From contig NZ_CP067007.1 in assembly GCF_018128925.1 (NCBI RefSeq), positions 1,094,164 through 1,158,163 of the forward strand: a stretch of 64,000 nucleotides of DNA. Reading direction: 5' to 3'. Under the pieces are notes generated by a model. It did no database searches, had not been told where the DNA came from, and saw only the letters and a program-made list of their open reading frames with translations. Below, piece after piece: positions 32,854-42,361 of this stretch (position 1 is its first letter; the number at the start of each line of letters is the position of its first letter). The translations under genes and the position numbers were made by a program. The DNA is from Nitrosopumilus sp. K4. GTDB taxonomy: Archaea; Thermoproteota; Nitrososphaeria; Nitrososphaerales; Nitrosopumilaceae.

Positions 32854-33486
32854 TCAAGACTCTCTAACCTTTGGAAGATTCCAGTTGAACTTCATTGCCA
32901 ACAGTCTGATTCCAGTAACCACTGCAATTCCAATCACAGAAGAAATTTGAGGGTCTACACCGGAGGACAGTATTGCATAAAACACAACAATTCCTACAAC
33001 ACTTGCAACTGCATACACTTCTTTGACAAATACAATTGGTATTTCCCGAACAAACACGTCACGCAATATTCCACCGCCAATTGCAGTCAACACTCCTGCA
33101 AACAGCATCGGAAGAAAGTTCAATCCAACTATCTGGTATGCAATTGATGCGCCAATAATTGAGAACACACCAAGACCTACAGCATCAAAGACAAGCCATG
33201 TTCCCATCTGTTTTTTTAGCTTGGAATACAAAAAGAACATCACCACACCAGCTGAAACGGTCAGAGAGATGTAGATAGGATCAGAAAATGCTGTAGGGAA
33301 TCTTCCAAACACAACATCGCGCGTTATTCCGCCAGCTACTCCAACTACTGATGCCAAAACAATAATTCCAAAGATGTCAGCATTGTGTGCAATTGCTTTT
33401 GATGCTCCAGTTACTGCAAACGCAACTGTTCCCAAATAGTCAAGTATGCTAATAAATCCGTCAATCTCAAAGGAAAAATCTACCAA
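32854..33486 (-). CDS. TRIC-type / UPF0126 membrane channel
   Basis: The 210-residue product has seven predicted helices formed by two repeats, each with the signature GVAGGITRDVVFGRFP (about residue 50) and AIGGGILRDVFVREIP (about 138). Prokaryotic TRIC proteins are trimeric potassium-permeable channels; other members have been linked to small-molecule export. Its stop abuts the large secreted protein's stop within three bases. Confidence 0.88.
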   Translation of the reverse strand: MVDFSFEIDGFISILDYLGTVAFAVTGASKAIAHNADIFGIIVLASVVGVAGGITRDVVFGRFPTAFSDPIYISLTVSAGVVMFFLYSKLKKQMGTWLVFDAVGLGVFSIIGASIAYQIVGLNFLPMLFAGVLTAIGGGILRDVFVREIPIVFVKEVYAVASVVGIVVFYAILSSGVDPQISSVIGIAVVTGIRLLAMKFNWNLPKVRES

Positions 33487-33566
33487 GATAACAAAACAAC
33501 AACAAGATTGCTAATTAACATTGATGAAAATAAAGATCAAAATTATATTGAAAAAAGAAAAGTTGA

Positions 33567-33881
33567 CTAGCCAAATAGAGAAGATAATCCTTCCATGGCT
33601 GCTTCTTCGGTCTTGCCTTCTTCTTTAGGTGCTTCTTCTTTCTTTGCTTCACCACCGGCTGCGGCATCTGCGCCTCCTGCTGCTGGTGCTGCTGCGGCTA
33701 CTGCAACTGGTGCAGCCTTGATAGCATCCTCGATGTTTACATCGGCTAAAGCGGCTACTAGTGCTTTTACTTGAGCGTCATTGACCTCAGCGCCAGATGC
33801 TTTTACAACTGAGCTGATGTTTTCTTCATTGACGTCTTTTTGTAGCTTGTGAAGAAGTAAAGCAGCATAAACATATTCCAT
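33567..33881 (-). CDS. rpl12: Ribosomal stalk protein P1 (archaeal L12)
   Basis: The 104-residue product has the dimerising helical N-terminus ([20 protein letters not shown]), an Ala/Gly-rich hinge, a charged Lys/Glu stretch and the conserved factor-binding tail MEGLSSLFG. It is the elongation-factor recruiting stalk protein. It lies 26 kb from uL10, its usual partner. A TATA box on the minus strand (33914-33905) stands 24-33 bp before the ATG, so it has its own, probably leaderless, promoter. Confidence 0.95.
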   Translation of the reverse strand: MEYVYAALLLHKLQKDVNEENISSVVKASGAEVNDAQVKALVAALADVNIEDAIKAAPVAVAAAAPAAGGADAAAGGEAKKEEAPKEEGKTEEAAMEGLSSLFG

Positions 33882-33904
33882 TGTATCGAGAATTTCTTAG
33901 GGCA

Positions 33905-33914
33905 TAATATAAAA
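33905..33914 (-). promoter_or_regulatory. TATA box of the P1/L12 gene
   Basis: TTTTATATTA on the minus strand, 24-33 bp upstream of the L12 ATG at 33881, with no ribosome-binding site between. Typical archaeal leaderless promoter geometry. Confidence 0.6.
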
Positions 33915-33937
33915 CTATGGCGAATCCACGCCTGAAA

Positions 33938-34447
33938 TCAGTTCAGAATTTTCAGACTGCGGCAAACAGAGTACAGTCTTCTTTTGAGATTCTTGTCAAC
34001 TAGCGTATCCATTTTGTGTTTTAGGATTCGTTTTGCCTCATCGCGCTCTGCGCCTGGTGGCAATGACAACACGTTGTTGATTAGTTCAGGCAATGATTCT
34101 CGAATCCATCCATCTAGCATGTTGTAGATTTTTGGTGGAAGCAAGTCACACTTGTCTTTGTCCAGATCCAGTACATCTGCAAAGTTGTCATGCTCTACTC
34201 TATACACTAGTGCAAGTACAATGTTGTCAGGTGTTGGATTCTCAAGTATCTCATGTGAGCGCTCTCCTGCTTTTCCCTGAGCAATCTTGTTTTTCAGACC
34301 AACAGGATTTACAATTACGCCATTGATTCCAACCTTTCGTCCGTCAACGCCAGTGATAATTCCAAAGATAAAATCATTGTATTCCCCATTTTTTCTTGTA
34401 GAAAACACATGAACGCCTTCTTTTGGCTGGGGTTTCTTTCCAAACAT
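33938..34447 (-). CDS. Conserved-looking protein, unknown
   Basis: The 169-residue product has an N-terminal beta-barrel-like part (GVHVFSTRKNGEYNDFIFGI, KVGINGVIVNPVGLKNKI) and a helical C-terminus with many basic residues (KRILKHKMDTLVDKNLKRRL). The lead-in resembles small RNA-binding or SH3-like barrels, but no family comes to mind. It is on the same strand as L12 and 57 bp upstream of it, so a role near translation is possible. Confidence 0.6.
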   Translation of the reverse strand: MFGKKPQPKEGVHVFSTRKNGEYNDFIFGIITGVDGRKVGINGVIVNPVGLKNKIAQGKAGERSHEILENPTPDNIVLALVYRVEHDNFADVLDLDKDKCDLLPPKIYNMLDGWIRESLPELINNVLSLPPGAERDEAKRILKHKMDTLVDKNLKRRLYSVCRSLKILN

Positions 34448-34546
34448 GGATAGAGTGGCATATACATTGTATTTATTGCTATCAAAGAAGACAATACAGC
34501 TTCCAAATCATCAAACTTGTCATTATAACAAAACTTTGCAAAAACC

Positions 34547-35227
34547 CTACATTCTATCTTCAAATGTTAGAATGGTTGCATCATCTCTTAGCTCAGATAC
34601 CAAATCTGATACCATCTGTCGCTGTTTTTGCAGTCTTAGAGTTTCTTTTAGTTGCGAAGACACATCCTCATAGACAGTGTTTTCGCCAATTTGAGATTTG
34701 ATGGTATCAATGTTTTCATTAAAGAAAGACATTGCTTCTCGTTCACTAATCTGAATTTCAACATCAGAGATTTCATCGATTAGCATCTGGTTGATTACCA
34801 TCTGCTCTCTGTACATCTCTAGCGTGTCATCATATGTAGAGCCAAGCTGGTCAAGTCTCTGCTCAAACTGTTGTTTTGTTAGTCCGTTTTGCAAATAATT
34901 CTCCTCTAGTTTTGCTGCTGCATCATCTAGGGCAACTGTAATTCCACGTTCTTGTGCCTCTTCTAGCAGCAGTGTCTTTGTAATTATCTGATCAAGTGCA
35001 GTAGAGTTGTTTAGTTGCTGTCCTTGCATGCTTGCCAACCTGATTGATTCGGCAACCTCATCAAGGAGAATTTTCTGGCCATTTACTTCTGCCACTATAG
35101 GATTTTCATCTGTCTGAGCTAAAGGAGTTGCATCATTTGATGAAAATGCAAGCAAGACGGCAATTGATATGATTGCAGCAGCTGCAATTCCAATTAGCGG
35201 TTTTTTGCCAAGTGGCGTTGTGACCAT
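34547..35227 (-). CDS. Membrane-anchored SurA/PrsA-like chaperone (no rotamase domain)
   Basis: The 226-residue product has an N-terminal transmembrane anchor (residues about 8-30) and a helical SurA_N-type domain: PIVAEVNGQKILLDEVAESI at the start and ITKTLLLEEAQERGITV, YREQMVINQMLIDEI later. No PPIase (parvulin) domain follows. It would help fold exported proteins, which fits the many secreted proteins here. Start and fold are clear, the exact role is an inference. Confidence 0.75.
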   Translation of the reverse strand: MVTTPLGKKPLIGIAAAAIISIAVLLAFSSNDATPLAQTDENPIVAEVNGQKILLDEVAESIRLASMQGQQLNNSTALDQIITKTLLLEEAQERGITVALDDAAAKLEENYLQNGLTKQQFEQRLDQLGSTYDDTLEMYREQMVINQMLIDEISDVEIQISEREAMSFFNENIDTIKSQIGENTVYEDVSSQLKETLRLQKQRQMVSDLVSELRDDATILTFEDRM

Positions 35228-35284
35228 CCATAAACTGTCATTTGATTTTATTTATTACTTTACGAAACAGACCACATACAAGAA

Positions 35285-36490
35285 ATGAAGATTGCAATCA
35301 TACTTTCTATCATAATATCACTTGGAGTATCAAGTGCATATGCAGTGCCATATCCAGAATACGGAGTAAATGTCAAGACAGTAGCTGAGAATCTTTCAGT
35401 TCCATGGAGTATTGATTTTGCAGCAGATGGCAGGATATTTTTTTCAGAAAGAACAGGCCAACTCAACGTAATTGAGGACGGCATCATAAAGCAGGTAATG
35501 TCACTTGATGTTGGCGGAGGAGAAGGAGGGATGCTCGGAGTTGCACTGGATCCTGACTTTGAGCAAAACCACTACATCTACATCTATTACACATACAATG
35601 ATTTTCTCTCAACAAAAAACAAGCTTGTCAGATATGTGGAATGGAATGACACACTGGTTGAAGACAAGGTACTCATCGATGAAATCCCAGGGGCACCATA
35701 CCATGACGGTGGCAGGATAAAGTTTGGACCAGATGGCAAGTTGTACATTACAACAGGTGATGCAACACTGCCAGACTTGTCACAAGATTCAGATTCAGTT
35801 GCAGGAAAAATTCTTCGAATAAATCCAGACGGTATGATTCCAGAGGACAATCCATTTGGAAATGCAGTTTATTCTATGGGGCATCGCAACCCACAGGGAA
35901 TTGACTGGGACAGATCAGGGGTGTTGGTTGCAACAGAGCATGGGCCATCAGGGTGGCGTGGAGTAGCACATGATGAAATCAACATAATACATTCTGGTGC
36001 AAACTACGGGTGGCCTGATGTAATAGGAGATGAAACATTGGAAGGTGCAACAAGTCCTGCAATTCATTCAGGCGATGACACATGGGCCCCATCAGGTGCT
36101 GCATTTTACTACGGCAACATCATACACTGGAATGGAAAGTTTTTTGCAGCAACGCTTCGAGGGGAGCACCTGCACCAAATAGAGTTTGATGAAAACTATA
36201 ACGTGATACATCATGAGAAATTATTTCCCGGAGAGTTTGGCAGACTGCGCGATGCAGTAAACGGTCCAGATGGACTGTACATAATGACTAGCAACCAGGA
36301 CGGACGAGGCAACCCAAAGCTTGGAGATGACAAGATTCTCAAAATAACACCATACTATGACACTGAGAATGGTCCTGCATGGATTCAAAACATCATAAAA
36401 TGGTACAACCAGAAACTAGTATCAGAGCAAGAATTGCTAAACGCATTTTCAAATCTTGCAACAAGAGGAATAATTGCAACAAATTCCTAA
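35285..36490 (+). CDS. Soluble aldose/sorbosone dehydrogenase-like protein (PQQ type), secreted
   Basis: The 401-residue product has a signal peptide (IAIILSIIISLGVSSAYA) and a six-bladed propeller with the family landmarks GGEGGMLGVALDPDF, PYHDGGRIKFGPDGKLYITTGD, GHRNPQGIDWD, GANYGWPD and RLRDAVNGPDGLYIMTS. Members oxidise sugars with pyrroloquinoline quinone. The last ~35 residues carry a WKW-type module (PAWIQNIIKWYNQKLVSEQE), as in the 985-residue protein. Whether PQQ is made in this organism cannot be seen here. Confidence 0.85.
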   Translation: MKIAIILSIIISLGVSSAYAVPYPEYGVNVKTVAENLSVPWSIDFAADGRIFFSERTGQLNVIEDGIIKQVMSLDVGGGEGGMLGVALDPDFEQNHYIYIYYTYNDFLSTKNKLVRYVEWNDTLVEDKVLIDEIPGAPYHDGGRIKFGPDGKLYITTGDATLPDLSQDSDSVAGKILRINPDGMIPEDNPFGNAVYSMGHRNPQGIDWDRSGVLVATEHGPSGWRGVAHDEINIIHSGANYGWPDVIGDETLEGATSPAIHSGDDTWAPSGAAFYYGNIIHWNGKFFAATLRGEHLHQIEFDENYNVIHHEKLFPGEFGRLRDAVNGPDGLYIMTSNQDGRGNPKLGDDKILKITPYYDTENGPAWIQNIIKWYNQKLVSEQELLNAFSNLATRGIIATNS

Positions 36491-36544
36491 ATGCAATTCC
36501 CAAAAATCGACAATTCTTAATATCGGTACAAGGCAGGCTCTTCG

Positions 36545-39214
36545 TTGGACAAAAGAGAGATCCTAAAGGAGTTTTCATCAGATCCTGAGAGATATTACAA
36601 TGTCAAACTATTTTCTGAGCAAGGATTTGAGCGCAAGTCATGCCAAAAGTGTGGCAGATTCTTTTGGACACTAAACTCTGGAAGGACATTGTGTCCTGAT
36701 GATGCAGATGACACTTATTCATTCATCGGCGATCCTCCAACAAAAAAGAGATTTGACTATACCCAGTCATGGAAAGAAGTAGAGTCGTTTTTTGTAAAAA
36801 ACGGCCACACGTCTGTGAGCAGGTATCCTGTTGTGTGCAGATGGCGTGATGACTTGTTTTTTACAATTGCATCAGTTGTGGACTTTCAGAGAATCATGGG
36901 CTCAAAGGTAGTCTTTGAGTTTCCTGCAAACCCGTTAGTTGTTCCGCAGACCTGTCTGAGATTCAAGGACCTGGAAAACGTCGGAGTTACTGGCAGGCAC
37001 TTTTCTAGCTTTTGCATGATAGGACAGCACAGCATTCCAGAGAATAGCGGATACTGGAAAGACGAGTGTGTTGATTTGGATTACAGGTTATTGACTGACC
37101 AGTTTGGAATAAACAAAGACGAGGTTGTCTTTGTTGAAGATGTTTGGGCAGGTGGTGGTTCATTTGGTCCATCACTAGAATATTTTGTCAGAGGATTAGA
37201 ATTAGGAAATGCAGTCTTTACAGAGTTTCAAGGAGAACTTGGAAAGCACACCACACTTGATCAGAGAATCATCGACATGGGTGCAGGCCTTGAGAGATTT
37301 GCATGGATTACCATGGGAACGCCAACTGCGTATGACTGTTGCTTTGGTCCAATAAATGAAAAATTATTCAACACAATTGGAATTGATTCAGATTCAGAAA
37401 TATTGAAAAAATACTTTACAGAGATTGCAAAGGCAATTGATAGTTTTGATGATCTAAACGATGTCAGACGTCATGCAATAAAGGCAGCAGGAATTACTGA
37501 AGACAACCTAAGCAAAATGATCACACCACTTGAAGGGATTTATCTGATTGCAGATCATTTGAGGACTCTAATCTTTGCAATTACAGACGGCGCACTGCCA
37601 TCAAACGTTGGTGGCGGATACAATCTTAGAATGATGCTGCGCCGAATCAACGGAACAATAGCTAGACTGAATCTGAAACTTGACATTGATGACTTGATTG
37701 ATACTCACATTGATTATCTCAAGGATACGTATCCAGAACTTGATGAGAAAAGAGAAGACGTCAAGGCAATACTAAGACTGGAATCAGCAAGATATGAGGA
37801 ATCAAAGGTTCACATGAAGAAAAAGGCAGACAAGATCCGAGAAAAGGGAGTCCCTACAGTTGATGAGCTAATTACATTGTACGAATCAGACGGAATCACG
37901 CCTGAATACCTCAAGGAAGTAAACGCAATTGACGAAATCCCATCATCATTTTACTCCAAGCTCTCTGACCTGCACAAGTCTGAAAAGAAAAAGGCAATTG
38001 CAGAGCTGCCACTTGACGGACTGCCTGAAACCGAGACACTATTTTACAAACATGATCCAATGGAGTTTGATGCCAAAGTCTTGCGAGTCTTTGATGACTA
38101 TGTCGTACTAGACAGGACTTCGTTTTATGCAAGAGGTGGTGGGCAAGAGCCAGACCACGGAAGCATTGCAGGATTTGAAGTTGTAGATGTAGACAAGCAT
38201 GCTGACATTATAGTTCACAAGTTACAAGGCGGAACTCCAAAGGAGGGAGAAACTGTACTGTGCAAAGTAGATGAGACAAGACGTAACAACATTACAAAGA
38301 ATCACACAAGCACTCACATCATTAATGCATCATCGCGCAAGGTCTTGGGGTCATGGATTTGGCAGCACTCGGCATTCAAAGAAGACGATCATGCAAGACT
38401 GGACATCACACACCACTCTTCACTAACTGATGAGCAAGTAAAACAAATTGAAAAAGCTGCAAATGATTTGGTAAAAGAGAACCTTCCAGTAAACATTGAA
38501 TATTTTGACAGGGGAACTGCAGAGCAAAAGTACGGATTTAGAATTTACCAGGGAGGTGTTGTTCCAGTAAAGTCTGTAAGGATCGTGTCAATTGCAGACA
38601 GGGACATTGAGGCTTGTGGTGGAACGCATGTAAAGAAGACAGGCGACATTGAGCTAATCAAAATTACAAAGACAAAGAGAATCCAAGACGGCGTTGTAAG
38701 ACTGGAATATGTTTCAGGACCTAACGCATTTGAGTATGTCAAACTACAAGAACAAGAAGAAAAAAGAAAGGCAGCCGAAGAAGCTGCAAAAGCAGAGCTT
38801 GAAAAGCAAAGAGAAGAAAACAAGCAAAAGGCAAGAGAAAAGATTCCAAAAATTCTAGAAAAAGTTCTGGCAGGTGAATCTGGCGAAATTGAAGATGTAA
38901 CTGTCAAAGACAAGTTGTGCTTTACTGCAAGTGAAAATTATGATGAGTATTTCCATCTTAACTTTGGCAAGAAACTAGTTGCACAGGATGCAAAGGCTGC
39001 AGTATGTGGAATATTTGAGTCAGGTCCGACTGTGCGTGTCATGGTGTATGCAGGCGCAGAATCAGGCGTAAATGCAGGCTCAATTGCCAAGGAGATTGCC
39101 GGTATTTTGGGCGGCTCTGGTGGCGGGGATGCCAAGTTTGCACAGGGCGGAGGAAAAGACACATCTAAAAAAGACCAGGCAATAGCCAAAGCAAAATCAA
39201 TGATTTTAGGATGA
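36545..39214 (+). CDS. alaS: Alanine--tRNA ligase
   Basis: The 889-residue product is an archaeal-type AlaRS. It has an N-terminal CQKCGRFFWTL zinc-like segment, the class II catalytic core (motif-2-like VVCRWRDDLFFTIASVVDF, motif-3-like GGGYNLRMMLRRI), the editing domain with metal-binding HTSTHI and CGGTH, and a C-terminal oligomerisation domain. It charges tRNA-Ala and clears mis-charged Ser or Gly. The start is TTG 36545. LeuRS follows four bases after the stop, an operon of two synthetases. Confidence 0.97.
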   Translation: MDKREILKEFSSDPERYYNVKLFSEQGFERKSCQKCGRFFWTLNSGRTLCPDDADDTYSFIGDPPTKKRFDYTQSWKEVESFFVKNGHTSVSRYPVVCRWRDDLFFTIASVVDFQRIMGSKVVFEFPANPLVVPQTCLRFKDLENVGVTGRHFSSFCMIGQHSIPENSGYWKDECVDLDYRLLTDQFGINKDEVVFVEDVWAGGGSFGPSLEYFVRGLELGNAVFTEFQGELGKHTTLDQRIIDMGAGLERFAWITMGTPTAYDCCFGPINEKLFNTIGIDSDSEILKKYFTEIAKAIDSFDDLNDVRRHAIKAAGITEDNLSKMITPLEGIYLIADHLRTLIFAITDGALPSNVGGGYNLRMMLRRINGTIARLNLKLDIDDLIDTHIDYLKDTYPELDEKREDVKAILRLESARYEESKVHMKKKADKIREKGVPTVDELITLYESDGITPEYLKEVNAIDEIPSSFYSKLSDLHKSEKKKAIAELPLDGLPETETLFYKHDPMEFDAKVLRVFDDYVVLDRTSFYARGGGQEPDHGSIAGFEVVDVDKHADIIVHKLQGGTPKEGETVLCKVDETRRNNITKNHTSTHIINASSRKVLGSWIWQHSAFKEDDHARLDITHHSSLTDEQVKQIEKAANDLVKENLPVNIEYFDRGTAEQKYGFRIYQGGVVPVKSVRIVSIADRDIEACGGTHVKKTGDIELIKITKTKRIQDGVVRLEYVSGPNAFEYVKLQEQEEKRKAAEEAAKAELEKQREENKQKAREKIPKILEKVLAGESGEIEDVTVKDKLCFTASENYDEYFHLNFGKKLVAQDAKAAVCGIFESGPTVRVMVYAGAESGVNAGSIAKEIAGILGGSGGGDAKFAQGGGKDTSKKDQAIAKAKSMILG

Positions 39215-39218
39215 TACG

Positions 39219-42086
39219 ATGGCAATAAACTGGAACGAGATAGAGACAAAGTGGAGAGCCAAATGGCAAGAAAGCAAGGATTTTGAGACAAATCCAAACG
39301 ATATGCCAAAAAAGTTTATCACAGTTGCATATCCGTATCCAAACTCACCGCAGCACATCGGACACGGAAGAACATACACACTAGCTGATGTTCATGCAAG
39401 ATTCTATCGAATGAAAGGATACAACGTCTTGTTTCCAATGGGATTTCATTATACGGGAACACCTGTACTTGGAATGGCAAAAAGAATCGAAGCTGGAGAA
39501 AAAGAGATCCTTGATGGATTAAGAAACATCTACCATGTTCCTGAAGATGCGATAAAGTCATTTGTAGAACCTGTAAAGATTGCAGACTATTTTCATGAAG
39601 AGATAAAGTCTGGAATGATCGAGATGGGATACTCCATTGACTGGAGACGGGAATTCACAACAATAGTTCCAGGCTATCAGAAATTTATCGAGTGGCAAAT
39701 CACGACACTCAAAGAAAAAGGCAGAATCATTCAGGGTTCTCATCCAGTCGGGTGGTGTCCAGTTGATCAAAACCCAGTATCACAGCATGACACAATGGGC
39801 GATGTTGAGCCAAAGATTGATGACAAGAACTTTTTGATAAAATTCAAGCTAGACGATTATATTTTTCCAATTACGACTCTTCGACCTGAGACAATATTTG
39901 GAATTACAAATCTCTGGGTCAACCCAAATACTGTATACAAAAAAGTTACAGTGGATGGTGAGACATGGATAGTTTCAGAAGAGTGTGCAAAGAAAATTGA
40001 ATTCTTTGAAAAGCAAGTCAAGGTAATTGGCGAGATTCCAGGAAGTGATGTTATTGGGAAATATGCAAAGAATCATGACGGACGAGATATCCCAATTTTG
40101 CCAGCTGACTTTGTAGAGCCTGGCATGGGCACGGGCCTTGTAATGTCAGTTCCTGCGCATGCCCCAAAGGACTACCAGGCACTGATGGATTTGAAGGCAA
40201 AAGGGCACGAATTAGCCTCAAAAATCGAGCCTATTCCAATCATAGTAACTGAAGGGTATGGCACCATTCCTGCAAAAGACATTTGCGAAAAGATGGGAGT
40301 ATCAGACCAATCTGATGAAAAGCTAGAAGAGGCAACAAAGGAGCTGTACCTCAAAGAGTTTACTGATGGAAAGCTCAATGACAAGTGCGGACAGTTCAAC
40401 AACGAAAAGGTCCAGTTTGGACGAGACAAGATTAGAGCATGGCTACAAGAAAACAATTACTTGGAAAAATTCCCAGTTTTAGAGAATGCTCCTGTAAGAT
40501 GTCGTTGTGGAGCTGAATGTGTTGTCAAGGTACTGAACAACCAGTGGTTTTTGAATTATGGAGATGAGGAATGGAAGAAACTAGCTCGTAACTGCTTTGA
40601 TGAGATGAACATTCTACCAAACAACATCAAGACAGAGTTTGTAGAGGTAATTGACTGGCTGCATGAAAGAGCATGTGCAAGACAGCAGGGTTTGGGGACA
40701 AAACTTCCATGGGACAATGACTGGATTGTAGAGAGTCTGTCTGACTCTGTGATTTACATGGCATACTATACCATTTCACGATTTGTAAATGATGGAACCG
40801 TTACTCCTGAGAATTTAACAAAGGAATTGTTTGATTATGTTTTGCTAGACAAGGGTGATGTGTCACTAGCTGCAAGTACTTCCAAACTTTCTGAAGACAC
40901 AATCAATGTGCTCAAAAAAGAGTTCCAGTATTTTTATCCAGTTGATTCAAGACACTCGGGTCGAGACTTGGTACAGAACCACTTGTCATTTTTTGTACTA
41001 AATCATGTTGCAATATTTCCAAAGAAACACTGGCCACAAGAAATTGTTGTCAACGGTTCAGTAATGATGGATGGTGCAAAAATGTCAAAGAGTATGGGAA
41101 ATATCATTCCATTGAGAACTGCAATTAGAGATCACGGTGCAGACCCAATCAGATTGGCAATAATTTCATCAGCTGAGCTGTTACAAGATGCTGACTTTAA
41201 CATGGAGTCAGTTTCAGGAATACAGAGTAAATTAGAATCAATGCTAGAAGAATGCGGCAAGCATCAAGCATCAGATATTGGCAATTTGGAGGCTGAAGAC
41301 AGGTGGATTCTCTCCAAAACTCAGAGTATGATCAGTCAAGTCACTGAAGCAGTAGAAAAGATGAGACTGCGAGAAGCATTACATGATATTTTGTTTACAT
41401 TCGAGTCTGATTTGAGCTGGTATACAAAAAGAATAGGCGCTAAAGAACGAAGTGATGTTTCAGGAATTTTGCATCAGATAAACTCTGCACGAGTTGCAAT
41501 GCTATCTCCATTTGCACCACATATAGCTGAAGAGATGTGGCAAAAACTAGGATACTCTGATTTGGTATCAAAGAGTTCATGGCCAAAATATTCCAAGGAT
41601 GATGTTGATGCTACTGCAATTCAAGCTGAAGAATTGCTGAAAAGCACCATAGAAGATATTGCAAATATTCTCAAGGTTACAAAAATCACTCCAAAGAAGA
41701 TCGTACTGTATGTAAATTCAGATGATACAAAATCCAAAGTTTATCGTAAGATACTGGAGATTATGGTTGGAGGTCAAAACAACATGGGAGTTGTGATGAA
41801 AGAGTTGCTTGCAAATCCTGAAACTGCTGATGCAAAAAAGATGCCAGACTTTGTACAAAAAGTAATCAAGGACTTGCATTCAGAGTCTGAAAACATCAAA
41901 AAGATGAAGTTGGAATCTGATTCATTTGATGAAAAGGAATTCCTAAAATCAGAGTTGGCAAGTATCGGTAAGAAAGAGTTTGGAGTTGATGTTACGATAC
42001 ATTCAGAGACTGATTCTGATATTTACGATCCAAAAGGAAAGGCAAGACATGCAAGACCTTTCAAGCCTGCAATTTTGATTGAATAG
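39219..42086 (+). CDS. leuS: Leucine--tRNA ligase (archaeal type)
   Basis: The 955-residue product has the class I signatures YPYPNSPQHIGHGRTYT (HIGH, about residue 45) and KMSKSMGN (KMSKS, about residue 625), a CP1 editing domain with the TTLRPETIFG segment, and an archaeal C-terminal extension. It attaches leucine to tRNA-Leu. It overlaps nothing and ends 95 bp before the first PIN-gene fragment of the mobile island. Confidence 0.97.
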   Translation: MAINWNEIETKWRAKWQESKDFETNPNDMPKKFITVAYPYPNSPQHIGHGRTYTLADVHARFYRMKGYNVLFPMGFHYTGTPVLGMAKRIEAGEKEILDGLRNIYHVPEDAIKSFVEPVKIADYFHEEIKSGMIEMGYSIDWRREFTTIVPGYQKFIEWQITTLKEKGRIIQGSHPVGWCPVDQNPVSQHDTMGDVEPKIDDKNFLIKFKLDDYIFPITTLRPETIFGITNLWVNPNTVYKKVTVDGETWIVSEECAKKIEFFEKQVKVIGEIPGSDVIGKYAKNHDGRDIPILPADFVEPGMGTGLVMSVPAHAPKDYQALMDLKAKGHELASKIEPIPIIVTEGYGTIPAKDICEKMGVSDQSDEKLEEATKELYLKEFTDGKLNDKCGQFNNEKVQFGRDKIRAWLQENNYLEKFPVLENAPVRCRCGAECVVKVLNNQWFLNYGDEEWKKLARNCFDEMNILPNNIKTEFVEVIDWLHERACARQQGLGTKLPWDNDWIVESLSDSVIYMAYYTISRFVNDGTVTPENLTKELFDYVLLDKGDVSLAASTSKLSEDTINVLKKEFQYFYPVDSRHSGRDLVQNHLSFFVLNHVAIFPKKHWPQEIVVNGSVMMDGAKMSKSMGNIIPLRTAIRDHGADPIRLAIISSAELLQDADFNMESVSGIQSKLESMLEECGKHQASDIGNLEAEDRWILSKTQSMISQVTEAVEKMRLREALHDILFTFESDLSWYTKRIGAKERSDVSGILHQINSARVAMLSPFAPHIAEEMWQKLGYSDLVSKSSWPKYSKDDVDATAIQAEELLKSTIEDIANILKVTKITPKKIVLYVNSDDTKSKVYRKILEIMVGGQNNMGVVMKELLANPETADAKKMPDFVQKVIKDLHSESENIKKMKLESDSFDEKEFLKSELASIGKKEFGVDVTIHSETDSDIYDPKGKARHARPFKPAILIE

Positions 42087-42180
42087 GTTTGAATTCGACC
42101 GGAAAAAGTACTATCTTGTTTCTGAGTTCCAATCGGATGGTTTCCGTGCTAACATCGGTTCAAAAACCAGATTTTGATGT

Positions 42181-42270
42181 CTATATTGTAGAAGATGCAT
42201 TCCATCTTTGTTCAAATTTATTATTTAGATCTTGTAGTATGTTCCCAGACGTTTTTTTATCAAATTTGAC
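42181..42270 (-). pseudogene. Separated C-terminal end of the interrupted PIN-like gene
   Basis: This minus-strand frame of 29 codons plus stop begins exactly at the left end of the 70-bp repeat (codon GTC at 42270-42268): VKFDKKTSGNILQDLNNKF followed by EQRWNASSTI. It lacks a start codon. Joined to the frame of the PIN-like gene at 47546-47827 (ending ...ERRMYL) it gives an unbroken RMYLVKFDKK beta-strand-like ending. It is therefore probably the 3' end of that gene. Confidence 0.55.
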
Positions 42271-42340
42271 GACACTGTTCAGTCTTGGGTAGATTTACCT
42301 GACTTTTTCTGACTGTTCATTTAGGGACATTTGGTGTTAA
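42271..42340 (+). repeat. Left terminal inverted repeat (70 bp, perfect)
   Basis: Starts GACACTGTTCAGTCTTGGGT and ends GGACATTTGGTGTTAA; it is the exact reverse complement of 47475-47544. The match continues to 42351 with two mismatches. The specificity-subunit stop is 11 bp further in. Confidence 0.95.
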
Positions 42341-42361
42341 GTTAGGGTGATAAACTCAAGT

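Noticed and set aside
42089-42292. A 67-codon plus-strand frame after leuS
   Set aside because: It crosses the end of the inverted repeat and has no recognisable motif; the minus-strand PIN-gene ending explains the stretch better.
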